From Epinephelus fuscoguttatus (Eukaryota; Chordata; Actinopteri; Perciformes; Serranidae): 64,000 nucleotides of DNA. The notes beneath the pieces were generated by a model, which was not told the origin of the DNA, ran no database searches, and saw only the letters and a list, made by a program, of their open reading frames with translations. The DNA is taken from assembly GCF_011397635.1 (NCBI RefSeq), contig NC_064761.1, forward strand, positions 29,491,643-29,555,642. The letters are read 5' to 3'. The translations under genes were made by a program, and so were the position numbers. Each line of letters starts with the position of its first letter. Within the stretch, counting starts at the first letter, position 1. Of this stretch, positions 31,101 to 44,830 are shown one piece after another.

Positions 31101-34100
31101 AGTGTCCCAGTGCAGCTCATAACACAGCTGACCAGGGGGATAAGATGCTTGCTCCCTCCTCGCTGGTGAGCCCATCTGCAAACACACACCACAGGAGCAC
31201 ATCCTAAATACATTTGTATCTCTGTACCTGAATGGACAGCTCACTCTTCTCCTGTCCCCCTGGTTAATGTAGTTTTGAAGCACTCTATTTGAAACATTAG
31301 CTACGGCATGTCACCATATTTTTGAAGCAGATGCAGCGAGGGAGAGCAGTGATTTCTCTCACGCGGCAGGCAACAGAGGAGGCAAAGCTTTTTAGGTAAT
31401 CACATCTATCTTTGTCAATTATGCTGCAGGCACATCAGGAAGACAGTTATGGGGAATATTTTCATGCTCCTGATGTATAATTTCATTCAAACAAAACAGA
31501 GAAGGAGCAAGAAAACACATCAGTCACCAGTTTATGAGGGAACTATCAAACACTTCACCCCACTGCCTGGCAAAGGTTAGTCATGCACTACTTGATGTTA
31601 ACCAGATGGAGCTTTGATTACACCCATGATGACATTAGATGTCAAGATTGCATCCAGAACCTGACATGACTTAATGATGTTTCCAAAAATCATGCCTGGA
31701 GATTCACCTGTGCTGCTCCTTTGCTCTGTGGTTGTGTGTGGATGTGACCCAGCAGGGCTCCACTGGGCCTGAGGCGGGAGTCCACCACTCCCCCAACAGG
31801 AGGCTCCTTCCCTGGGATGCTGTTGTAGTAATCATGCTCAGAGAAGTCCTCGTCCTCCCCCCACATCGGCTCCTCCATCCGTATAGACCTGAAGAAGATA
31901 CATTTGATTAATACCATAAAAAACTTCAATTAAACGCCCATTCCCCTTAACTAGCCCGGTGTGGCTACACATTTTGACTAACAGTCTATAGGGGTCCTAA
32001 GATTAAAAGAATCAAAAGGGTTTTTCATAAAAATTAATCCAAGTTGCGAGTATTGTTTTAACAGGATAAAGTGGTGTTGTGTCAGTATGCCGTAATCCTT
32101 GAGTGCCTTAACTCACTCTCTCTGATATGCTGTCTGACGGAGCTAGATCAAATGAATGATTCATAATTGATATATCATCTGAAACAATTTGATTGTATTT
32201 CCTGATCTTTGCCGAGCAACAGTTTTGTGTGAAAAGAATTAAAGGCCTGTCCCAAACATAGGCCTGTTGATTTCAGTGATTTAAGCAAATAAAAGCCCGG
32301 GCTATTAATTGAGGTTTTATGATGTTACTACAAAAGCAATATCACAACTTCTCTAATCCAAACAAACAATAACTCTGTTGATAATTATTTTACTTTTTAT
32401 GGTGTACCCACTAAAATCATGTCCTGCAACAAAAAAAACACCTTAAAATTATAATTTATCAACACACTAATTCCTTTTCTGAGGTGAAACATTATTTTTA
32501 AAGAATTTATATCTATGAAAAAAGTATGATTTATAAAATATTTTAATCTACTTTCATTTTTGTAACTTCTAAACTTTCCCTGTGCCAGAAAACAGACTTG
32601 TCCCAGCCAAGAATTCCCAACTTAAAACAACAAAAGCCTTCAGAATCTAAAATTAACTGTATGTATTGATACTATTGGTGTGAAAATGTGCTGCTATGAT
32701 GTATATAAAGATGCGGTCCAGTTTTTTGTCAACTCTTGTCATATTTTTACAAAAACGTCATTAAGGAATCCTGTTCCACTTTCTGGTTTCCATAAAGGCG
32801 GGAGCACTGCTCAAATACTGTTAAGCTTTATATATTCATTCAATAATTAATAATGGTGGCATTATAAAATGGCAGTACAGTGGTGCAGTGGCATTGTCGC
32901 CTCACAGCAAGAGGGTTCCCGGTTCAAATCCAGTATGGGGGGTTTGAACCCCAGGGTGGGGGAGCCCCTCCATGCAGAGTTTGCATGTTCTCCCATGTCA
33001 GCGTGGGTTTCTCTGGGTACTCCAGCTTCCTCCCACAGTCCAAAGACATGCAGGTTAATTGGTGACTCTAAATTGTCCGTAGGTGTGAATGTGAGTGTGA
33101 ATGGTTGTCTGTCTCTATGTGTCAGCCCTGTGATAGTCTGGCGACCTGTCCAGGGTGTACCCTGCCTCTCGGCCAATATCAGCTGGGATGTCAACATTAA
33201 ATAATATTGCTTTCAGGTGTGTCTCAACCATATCATGTCAGCTCTGTAGCCCTTCTAAATCCAAACTAAATAAGAATTATGGTTTAAAAATTAGTATTTT
33301 GATTAGTATCAAAGTGAACTTTTGGCAACTTTGAAAAATAAAATGGCTACTCACTACGAATGCTGTGAAATTTATAAATATATAATTTTTTTTCAACTTC
33401 ATATGACGTCAACTCCGGCAGATTTTACCTCTGACACCTATTATGTAAGCTGTTGAAGAGAGAATAAATCACTGGAAGGTTGGCCCATTAAAAGGTTTAA
33501 TACTCACAACTTTGATATTTTAAATTGAGGAGTAAAACCCCCCAAAAATAAGGTTTTGTCCCTGTTTCAAGACTGGGTGAGCAAAGTTATTAGTAATGAT
33601 AACGATAAGGAAACCTGGGTTCTCAAATGGATTCAGTCCGATCAAATGACATCTCCACATCCGAAAGTGATCTATAAAAATCTGCTAGATATTTATATAG
33701 ATCACCAGAGCTGCTGGCAGCAGGAAGACATTCATTTGAAACCAGAATAGAAAAGACTAACAGTCTGGAGTTCCTCCTGTGTCTGCAGCGGCATCACTGC
33801 AACACCTGAGGTTTGGCCGAAGAGGTGAGAAGATCCGTGAGGATCAATATTATAAGATGGGATGTTGAGGTAATACAAGAACAAACTATCATGTCTCCTT
33901 GTAATAAGTAACAAAGAAATCTGAGCGTGGTACAGTAGATCAGGTTTTTGTGGTGGAAAATGCGACTAAGCTCTTTTGTGCAGGACGACTGGACAGTATT
34001 TATGTCAAAGTTAGATGATTGAGTGTGACAACCAACACCTGCACTTCCTCTGGGAATCAATCCTCCTAAAATAACACTGGATTTTCACTGACATTTGCTG

Positions 34101-37100
34101 CAAGTGTCGACATGTTTAAAGTTTAAATGCATATTAAAGTTATTTCTTATCAGTATGTTGCCGATATTTTTAGAAATATGCTGCAAATCAGTGATTTACT
34201 GTCATGTCATGACTCCACGGATTTGGAGGACAGTGACAAAAACTCTTTAAAGACTCTTCACTTTTCATAGAAGTCATAAGTGCAGCTGGGCGGCTGTTAC
34301 CTGTCCATAGACGTCATGGTTTTGGGAGGACTGTGCAGGTACTGTTTGAACTGCAGCTCGAAGGCTTGGCCGATGGTGCTGATGACACTCTGGGCTAAAC
34401 CGTCTGAGCACTCCAGGATGTGACATGCTGCAGGAGACAAAAAAAGAAAGGAAATCTTTTTTCCAGCTGTCACACACTTTTAGGAGTAAGATCCTGGCTC
34501 AGTGTTAATACCACTATTGTAAAGGTTTAGTGCAGGGGTGGGCAACTTGTGGCTCCGAAGCCACATGTGGCTCTTTAGCCCCTCTCCAGTGGCTCCCTGT
34601 GGCTTTGACAGAAGAATTATATGGAAATGACTAATGTTTTTTTGTCATTTGTCAGTGTTGTAGGCCTTTAGAAATCCTTACATTCTCAAACTGTAAAAAT
34701 GTGAAACCCATTTACCGAATAAAGCAGCTAAAATTTGTGTAATACATGTACTGCCTGGCACCTCTTCCTCAAAATTTTGCCAAACCACGATAGCAGCAGC
34801 TAGTCCTGAGTCTTCCTGACTGGTTAGCTGTGAATGCCAAATCCAAAAAAGTAAATATCATAGAATAAAATAATATAGAGAATTTAGTAGTGCGTGGACA
34901 GATTTGTTTCACTGCCAGCTGTGCAAAGTTAAAGTACCAAATAATCATCAGTAGTGCCCGGCACAGTCGCCACCTTGTGGTAAAACATATTGATGAATGC
35001 TCGTTTAGACTATTAGTACAGGCTAATTTAGACTTAATAGGCTATCTTATCTTTATTATAAGGCTCCAATATGTTTTACGGCTAAACACAGATTTATTTT
35101 TATTATTTTTGGTCAAAAATGGCTCTTTTGATAGTACAGGTTGCCGACCCCTGGTCTAGTGTGTAGGATGTAGTGGCATCTAGCGGTGAGGTTGCAAAAC
35201 AGAAGATTTTCCCATTTGCCAAACGTGAGGTAGAACTCAAGAGTCCTACATGAAAATGCGAAAATGCAAAAACATGAACTAGCCTATCTGGAGTTAGCGT
35301 TTGATTTGTCCATTCTCAGCTGCTGTAGAAACAACAAGGCAAACTCCTTGGACACAGTGGACCTTGAGGTGTTTCTTTACAAAACTCTGTGTATATGGTG
35401 ACTTATTTTTTTTTTAATCTTTTTAATCTTTTTTATGGGTGTGACATCTCTGGAAATGACCAAAAATACACAAAAGTGGCACAGTAAATTTAAAATGGAC
35501 GACTTCCTGTTGGGTTTAGAGCATGGGTTGAAGAGACTTTTTTGTATGTCTTCGGACATTACGTGTGGCTTCTAAATTTGTAAAAATGTAGATGAAAGTA
35601 GCATCAGGGGCTGTTTTGTCAAAATTTTGTAGGGGGTGCTAATGAGCCATTTTTTGGTACCTGAGCATGAGACCCGTAAAATATAAAATTGAAGAAGAAG
35701 AAGAAGGAGTAGGAGTAGTGGGCTCCTTCAGGCAGTGAGTCTGAAGGAGAAGCTTTTCAGGACATACCTCTCTGATTCACTGGGTCTTTGGCCACATATG
35801 CAACATAATCAGGCGTGTCCTGCAACAGAGAGGAGGATAAATTCAATTAGACCACATAAATTAGACATATATAACGAAATTAAAGCCCTCATTGATTCCC
35901 CGGGTCATGAGATTGGAGAGCAGTAAAAAGGAATCCAGTCTGCCAAAATGTACATTCCAACAACAACAACATAAACGTGAGCTGAGAGAGAAACGCTGCA
36001 CTCACTGTGTCTCCCCCAGAGGCAAAGGAGATGGACTGCATGGGATGGTGTGCTATCACCTGAAAGAGACAAGCGGAGAAAAACAGAGGCGGAGGTTTGC
36101 CAATATTCTACTTTCACATGACATCACTGATTAATGTGGATAGAGACAACACAAATGGACAGGAAGACAGGAGACGCCAAAACACAGGAAGTTTAGTACA
36201 CAGTGATTTGTATTTTCTACAGAAAATGCCTCTGAACATCATTTATTGGAGCACTGAAATTCTTCCCTAAGGAAGGGAATCAAAACCAAGCGAGGTGGAT
36301 AAAAGGATCAAACCAAATCCAAGTAAAGCAGATTTTAGTTTCTATGCTACCCACCTGAGGTACAAGCTCCCTGTATTCCTGAGGTTTGCTAAAAGCTCCT
36401 TTAAATCAGGGCTTAAAACATTAGTATTCACTGTTGCTTTGAAGTGTATAGTTGCGTTTTTGTACATCTGTATATGTTCTGCTATCATACATTGGTGTTT
36501 GAGGATGTTGTGAATAGTACAGCACTCATATGACAGATCATTGTGATGTGGTAGTCAGGCCTCTGCTCCTCAGAGTTGATCTCATCTAATTAGTGGCACC
36601 AGCTGACTGACTCATCACACCTGGTAGGAATCTGTCTGTGTCTATTATGTGTTCTGTGAATCACTCATGTCAGTAGCACTGATGATAGTCAAAGACTGAA
36701 ATGTTTGCTGCTGTTTTTCCCCCACTTTTTTATTATATTTTGCACTTTGAGCACCCTTCCTTTTGTCCACAGATGTTCTAAATAAATTGGCATTTTTTTT
36801 GCATTGATTTCAAATGGGTCCGTTTCAGCAGCTCTATGGTTAAATTTCAGAAATCTTATTGTTATTTTTGACCAGGACATGCATTTTGATCATCATGTCA
36901 AATTACTGACCCGTGCGTGTTTTATTAAGCTAAAAAATACTGCAGGTCTGTGGTGTCTAGCCCTGAGCTAGAGATGATTACCCATGCTTTTATGTCCTCC
37001 TACCTGGACTACTGTGATTCTCTTTTAACTGGTCCAAACAAATCTTCTTTGAATCGTCTTCAAATAATCCAGAACACTGCTGCTAGGCGTTAACCAGGCC

Positions 37101-39680
37101 CAACAGGTTAACCCACATCACTGCCATTTTAGTTTCTTTACACTGGCTTCCAATCAAGTTCAGGATTCACTTTAAGATACTTGTTCTTATATATAGAGCC
37201 CTCCATGGTCAGGCCTGTGAAATAGTGGCCCCAACACTTTGGAACTCTCTTCCATTCGGTTTACGGTCTGCTGTCTCTTTAGCAATTTTTAAAAAACAAC
37301 TGAAGAACCATCTCTTCAAAATGGCCGTTGTCCCACCCTAAATTGTCCAGTGCTTGTTCCCTGGTATGTTTCTGTTTTGGGCCTCAGTAGCCTGTATTTG
37401 CTCTGTGTTTTACTTTCCTTTTATTGCCTTGTTTTATTTGTTATATTGCCTTTGTTTTTATTGATTGCATGTTTCATTGTTTGAATTTTGTGAAGTACTT
37501 TGTGAATTTATTTTCTGTGAAAGGTGCATTTTTACTTAATAATTATCTATATTAAACCCAGATTTATTCATTTATTTTAGATGTCAATTAGCAATTCATT
37601 AACAACACAACAATTTATTAGATGGGGAAACTTTGGGACTGATGATTAAAGAAGAAATTACAATAATTATAATAATTTATTGGGGATCAGGAAGGAACCT
37701 TCTATGTATCAGCGGTAGACAGTTACATTTAATAAAAGGCTGTTTGGACAAATGTATCAGTCCAATCTTTGTGCAGATGAACTTATGGTAGTTATAATAT
37801 TATACCTGTCTTGTGGTAGGGATGAGCAGACCGAGGCCATCTATGGAAATATTGACTGCAATACTCATGCCTGCAAATCGTAGGTTACTCTTCCCCATTA
37901 CAGATTGGAGAGCTTTGTTCTGGACCTGCATGAGGAAAAAAAGAATACAGTAGAAATTACAATCAGATATTTAAAACTGTACTCACATTCATGACACAGA
38001 AATTTCATTCTGTATGTACTGTGTTTGGTTATGAGACAAAATATCTGCAGCAACAGATGAGTATGTTTATCAGGATAATTCAGACATCATGCAAACCAAA
38101 GTGACTTTCATAGGTAACTTCAAATTATTAAGTTCGATAGCAGGGACAAAATAATGTAGTGCTGAACATGCACAATAGGATCAAAGATTACTGTTAACCT
38201 TCTTCCTCCAAGCGCCCTTTCCACCTGGCACTGCATCACACAGCCTGTTGATGGCTTCCCTAATTAGGAGAATAAGGAAAGGTCAAAGGTCAGACTCTAG
38301 CGGGACATATTTGCCACTGATCTAATAAGAAGGACACCAAATATGAAAATCATGTGGATTCCTGTCACCTGTTCACACAAATCTTAACAATCCACTGACA
38401 ACAATGTGAGGAGTGTAACTGAGATTTAAAGTTTTAAATGATGAGTCACAGTGATGGAAAAACCTGAGGTTAAACATGAACAGAAGCTTTGTGTTCCCTC
38501 CCCCCGGCTGAGGTCAAAGGTCACAGACCCATCACAGTTCAAAGGTTAAGAAAGGTTTTCTAGCTACTGCTCACAAGCACTGAACTAGTTCTAACCACTG
38601 ATGTTCGATGATGATTGTTTATCAAGCTGGTGCTTAACTCCCTGTCAAATTAGGGAAGGAGAAACACTGTAATTTACCAAAACAAAGTGTCTGGGGTCTC
38701 CTAGCGCTTCTTCAGGGCATCGTAACTCACATTTATTTTTCCACAGTGCAATTCTCTCTGCAGAACTTTGCAGTAAAGCTGCTATAACTCCTGGGAATGG
38801 CCGCCTAATGGGCGTTTAAAGCCTCTGTCCCCTGTGTGTCTGATGGCGGGAGTGAGGCATAATGTGGATTTGAGGCTGGAGCTCGCGTGCTCGCGCTGCC
38901 AGGGGACAGCGGGGACAGCGGGGACAGCAGTCAAGAACCCAGCTGCCCCTATCAAGTGGCTCGTAAATATTTAAAAAGCAGCGTCCCGGGCCCCATCTCG
39001 AGTAAAGGTCTTCTCAGGGATTTTTGAAAAACACAACAATGTTCAAATGACTCATGCTGATGAGAGGGCAGAGGGAGGAGGAGGAGGAGGAGGAGGAGGA
39101 GGAGGAAAGAGATGGGCTGTTGTTGTTTTTGTCTGCAGCTTCTGTATCTTCGCTGCATTAAAATGCTGGGCTTCATTATCCCTGGTGTTGCTGTGTAACA
39201 CCTAACACAGAGGGTACTGTTGGGAGAGTGCAACTTCTTCAAATCCAGGAGCTGAAGTGCATTTTTGAAATTCTGACAAGCATTGAATGTTTTGTTGTGG
39301 TTTTCCAGGACTAGATGAACCCGTGTCCAAGTCAGCAAGCTGAAAAAACCCCAGCTCTGGACACAACTTTAAAAAGCTGCTTTTGATTTGCACAGCAACA
39401 ATAAACATGTAGTAAAATACCCTGTGAAGTACGTTTGTTAATTGATTAGAAGACAATCAATCATTGATTTCTGGCCTTGTGGGACAGATGGCCCGTCGCT
39501 TTGCTCCCAAAGGAATCAGAGGCCTCGTGCCGTTAGCAAATTTGGAAATCAGTTATAAAGCTGCCATTGATAAACTGCCTTGCACATGTTTCTGAATGGA
39601 AACGGCTGCAGTGGATTCAACAAAGGGTGAGCACACTGATCTATCCAATTGTCAACAGCCACAAGGATGCAAAAACAAAA

Positions 39681-39712
<32 letters not shown>

Positions 39713-42700
39713 ACGCACTAAAACAATAATGACCAAACTGATGTCATGCAGTCAGTCATACTGCAACAACTGGTGAAGTCATATGCTCAGTATGGTTTCT
39801 CCCTTTGCTAATGTTTTGTTTTGTTTTTGAACTCTCTCCTCCCTCCTCCTCCTCCTCCCTCCTCCTCCTCCTCCTCAAGAAGTTACAACCGCAGACATTA
39901 TCCAGCAGGGTGCGTTCATGGGGACCACTGCAGCTTTCCACAGTCATTAGCAAAACATCATCAATAATAGATCTCCCTCTCTATCACTCCATCTACTGCA
40001 GCCTCCACCCCCTGCACTTAAGCCTTGGATGCACGGTGGGCTCCGATTACTGCCGATCGATTGTGGAGGAGAGAGAGCAGGGTGATAGACGGGGGAGGGA
40101 GGGAATGGGGGGAGTGCACTTCTCCCACGAGGCCGTGCATTGCAAAGAAGCCTGCTTTTATAACAATAACATCACATGTAGGGCATAACAACACGACACA
40201 GACACACTGAGACCCGGAGGTATGGCTTTAAACGTACACATAATGTACCGCTGCTGAGCACATATACTGGAGCTTTGTCTGTCTCTTAACTGGGATGCAT
40301 GACTGTTTACTGCTGCCATTGTGCAGAATCTTGTGACTTAAGTTTTTATTTACGTTTTTCTATGTTTAATTTCCACTGAAACTGGTTGAGCAGGGCTGCT
40401 GTCAATGAAAAAACAATGCAGCTTCTCCACCTCTGCATCTGTTATCTGTTTTAAATCAAAAGCTACAGGTTTAAGCCTTCTTATTAAAAATCATCCATCA
40501 AGTCATGCTGACATAATAAGAAAATGAAATCCTACCCACACTTACTCTACTAACAGCCAAGAACTGACACACACCGCTGGCAGCACATTTGATATCATAG
40601 TGGCTGATACTTGAGTTAATCCTATACATCTTGGATCAAATTCTCCTGACTCATCACTACCAATAGAGATGGTTACCAGCGTACCTCGTCACCTGAGTCC
40701 GCGTGTTGAAGTCCAGGGAGCGCATTGACTTCAATACTTCAATGCAGCCCATGTACTGCAACAAAACAAAGCAAACAGAAGAGTTAAAACAAGTTTAGAA
40801 ATGTGGCTGTGGACAGATTTTGGTCAAGATTAGATGCTGCTTTTTAAGAGAATAGAAAGAGTAATAACAGATGTGATGGGTGGGATGTGGGATCGCTTTG
40901 AAAATAAATGCTACACCTAAAACTCATTATGGAAAACTGTTGAAGTCAGAACTTGCACAATACGTCAACTCAAGTCAAGCAGAACTTTATTTGTCCCCAG
41001 AGAGGCACTGAAAACAGCAATAACACGAGATCAAAAAACACACACAAGGCAATTAAACAACATACAATAAAAAGTACATATGTAAAAAATAAAGCATGGT
41101 TGCGTGATTAAACTGATATTACCCTTTTTCTATTCATTCTTTTGTTTTCTATGAGCTTTTCTATTTAGTGGAGAAATGACTGAGGGTATGGAGAAAGAAG
41201 GACTGCATAAATAAGCCTCTAAATGTTTTAAATATATGGCAAGTGCTGCACAATTAATCTAAATATGATCGAAACCACTTTATGGCCAATATCCAAAACA
41301 CAGGAGCTGCAATTTTTTGATAAAGATAAAATGTGTACAACATAGCAGCATCATAAATAAAGCATTGTAGTGTGACAGAGATGCCCCAGCCTACAAATCA
41401 AATTCATATCATCATTGTTTTTATATTTTTTTCAGTGAAAATAAATTACCATTCCCACTAAAATCAAAATCTGCAGCCCTAGTTGTGGCACCACAAATCA
41501 TCTGAAAAAAGTCATTTCCAGAGTATACACTATGAATCCCTCTATTAGTAAGCAGAACTATTTCCACCAATGCATCATAATCTGACTCAAATGCACATAT
41601 AGGCCATTAAAGTGTACTCTGGTGAGTAACAGCCAGCTGAGCAGCTTCCTAATGGCTGTCAGGTTGGGGTGCTAATAGCACCTTGACTAGATTAGCAGCA
41701 CTAAGAGCTCCAGATCACGGACAAACTGCAGCTTCTTCTGCCTCTGGGGGAATGCTGAGGGTGTGAGTGTGTTTGTGTATACAATCAATGTATGTGAGGA
41801 TGTCCTGTACTTATTTGCATATCTGTGAGGGTTACATGTCAGTTTGCTTGCCATCATCAGTACATATCTGTACAGTAGCATCCATATAATGAACGCATGT
41901 CCAGGAGCAACTGATTTCTGACTATGGCACATTCACAGCCTATAAACTAATAAAGATATCACCAAAAAATATCACTGTTATTCTTACCACTGTTTGTGAA
42001 AAGAAGCATTAGTGACCCCTTCTGTGTTTTATCTGTTTCAAGACTTCACATGCAAGAATTCCTCTTAAAGGGTTACTTGCATTTCATTTTTCTGGACCTT
42101 GTTTTCATGTGTTTTTGTGTCTAAGTGAGAAAGGAGAACAACAATTTTTGAAAGTGGTCCAGTACTTAGGAGACGGCTGCAACTGACAGTGGCAAAATAG
42201 TCTGCAGCGTAATCTACTGGGGCATTTGTGCACCTTTGATGTACGTCCACTGAAAATGTTTGTTCTTGCTAGGAATGAGCAAGTACACCATTATCTGTAT
42301 CTGTGTCTGTATCTGTTTAACCAACTAAATTATCTGTATCTGTGTCTGTATCTGTTCAACCAACAAAATTATCTGTATCTGTTCAACCTACTAAATTATC
42401 TGTATATGTGTCTGTATCTGTTCAACTGACTAAAATATCTGTATCTGTTTAACCAACTATGTTATCTGTATCTGTGTCTGTATCTGTTCAGCTGACTAAA
42501 TTATCTGTATCTGTTTAACCAACTAAATGATCTGTATCTGTGTCTGTATCTGTTTAACCAACTATGTTATCCGTATCTGTGTCTGTATCTGTTGAACCAA
42601 CTACATTATCTGTATCTGTACTTGGAATGGGTGTAGTTTATGCCACAAGTGGGTGGAGTTTTAATCGAAAGTGGGTTGGGCCTGATCAGAAGTTATTATT

Positions 42701-43750
42701 TTAAGCCTGAAATGTATATGGACTGCTCAGAAGTTGCAATATTTAATACTTATGAGTCAAGTATTTAAAGAGCAGCCTCAGGATTGAGCTTCAGATAATG
42801 TTTTAGCACAAGAGTAATAGATTAAACACAGCTACCCACATAATTCTGACATATTTTACTGTTATGATCCTCATAAAAGTAATGAGTAAAAGTACATTAT
42901 CTGTAACAGATACTCGTTTAATCTGAGTATTCGGCTCAACCATACCTTTTGCCTCTTATGCTCAGATTCTTCTTCTTGGTGTCTGACAATTTGGGGATAA
43001 TCTTTTTGTTTAACAAGAAACATCCCTTAAATTGCCATCACCAAACTCACCAGACTCCAATAAAATAATTGGTCATTTTGGCATTTATAAAGCCACTACC
43101 TTTTCCCATCTTATTAGGTGAAGTATGGTTTTATTCTAGCCAACCAGAGTTAGTGATTGTTGAAACAGTGGAAAAACAAATCTAGATGTTTTTTGTCGGT
43201 TTTATTTTGTCTCTGTCAATTCTGAATGTAGTGGGGGGGTTTTTACGATGATACAATGACTGTTTATTTAAACAGAGTCTGGTGGGTTTGTCTGTCTCTG
43301 TAGGGATCATTTCCATAATGTTGTCAGACACTTATAATAACAATCTGAGCCTGTCAATGGCAAAAACAAGCAGCTTTAGTGGATGTATTCTGATGGTGCC
43401 CATACATGTTACACTGCAGCCTGTTGAGTGGCTGCTGGCTGCAGCGGTCTTGCTCAGTACCAGACCAATTTCAAAAATTGTTGTCCCAATTTGTCACTTA
43501 GACACAAAAGCATGGGAAACTAGAGTTTCCATTATAGTTTCCATTTACATCTCATACTTCATGATCTAAACTCTGTAAGACTACTTGGGTGCTACATATT
43601 TTACATTCTGGCCAGCAGCACTTTGGCTCAGTTAATGCCATATTTATTTAGTGCAGTGTCCAGGATTGTTAGTGACTGCAACAGACAGCGGACAGACCAC
43701 ACGACAGCCACACAAACAAACACAGAGAGGAAGACAGAGAGAGAGAGGGA

Positions 43751-43792
<42 letters not shown>

Positions 43793-44782
43793 CTTGAGCC
43801 TGAGTGCTTAATGAGCTTTCTAACCAGATTTGGAGACAAGGGGAAGTCTTCCATCAGGAAAATTGTCTCTCTTTTTTCTTCCCCTCTCCCTGCCAATGCC
43901 TCCATTGTCACACACTCATCTGCTGATGAAACACATCCCCTCTTCTATCACCCTATCTGCACTCCCTTCCTTTTGGCCAAGTCTCCAACGCACTATTCCT
44001 GCAGGGACACTGAAGAAGTGTTCCAAGAAGTGTTCCTCGGACATTTAATAACACTGGCATACCCGTTCCAAACTTTGTGGCATCATCTTTGACATAAATC
44101 AAGGCTGTTTCATAGTTTATTAATGTAAACAATGTTCTAATACCCCAGTTCATTACGCAATAGCTACTCATTTTACCACTAAGGCAAAGCAAGATCGAGA
44201 GGCATCTTATGTTGTGTAACAATGGATGGACAGATACTGCAGACAGCTGGATGTTACCAAACAGTATCTGGACAGTGTAGATGGTGATTGATTAGGGTTT
44301 TATTTTAGTTTAGTGCACACAGTCCTGTCTTGTTTGTAATTCATGTTGCCAAAGTCAAATTTTTATGTTGCGGACAATAAAGTTCCTTCTAATTTCATAC
44401 TTTTGCACACTGCTCACAGCAGCTTTTAGAGCATCCAACCACAGAATGTACTCGTTGCACCATGGAAAGTCCAATCTGGAATCTGCATCAATAGCCACGA
44501 AACATCATATTAAAGATATTTATAATATGACTGTTAACTACCGTGCGCCAGATTGTGAGGGAGCAACATGAAATGATAGCAGTCTGGTTTTTATATAGCT
44601 CTCTAAATGATAGCTGCTTTTGGCAGCTGCAGTGCTTTGTTTGATGCTTGCTGCTGCAGCGTCCTGGCTGTCAAAGATGGCAGATGCAGGCCAGGCACAG
44701 AGCCTGACATGGACATAGACAAAGTGTTAGGGAGGAAAGCAATACTAAGAATCATATTTGTATCTTTCCCGGCAGAGGAGTG

Positions 44783-44830
<48 letters not shown>

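Noticed and set aside
32869-33204. 111-codon frames on both strands
   Set aside because: Products of the GGCGGCACGG-family repeat. The same peptides recur at 51754-52070.
33556-33750. 64-codon frame [15 protein letters not shown]...
   Set aside because: Looks faintly protein-like and may be a LINE scrap, but no motif could be matched, so it is not called.
40960-41080. Possible LINE/SINE tail (aactttatttgtccccagag)
   Set aside because: Resembles a common fish repeat end but is too short and lacks further support.
42226-42429. 67-codon frame with [12 protein letters not shown] repeats
   Set aside because: It is a translation of the 39/27 bp minisatellite.
43623-43811. Frame with (RE)n
   Set aside because: Translation of the GA microsatellite.
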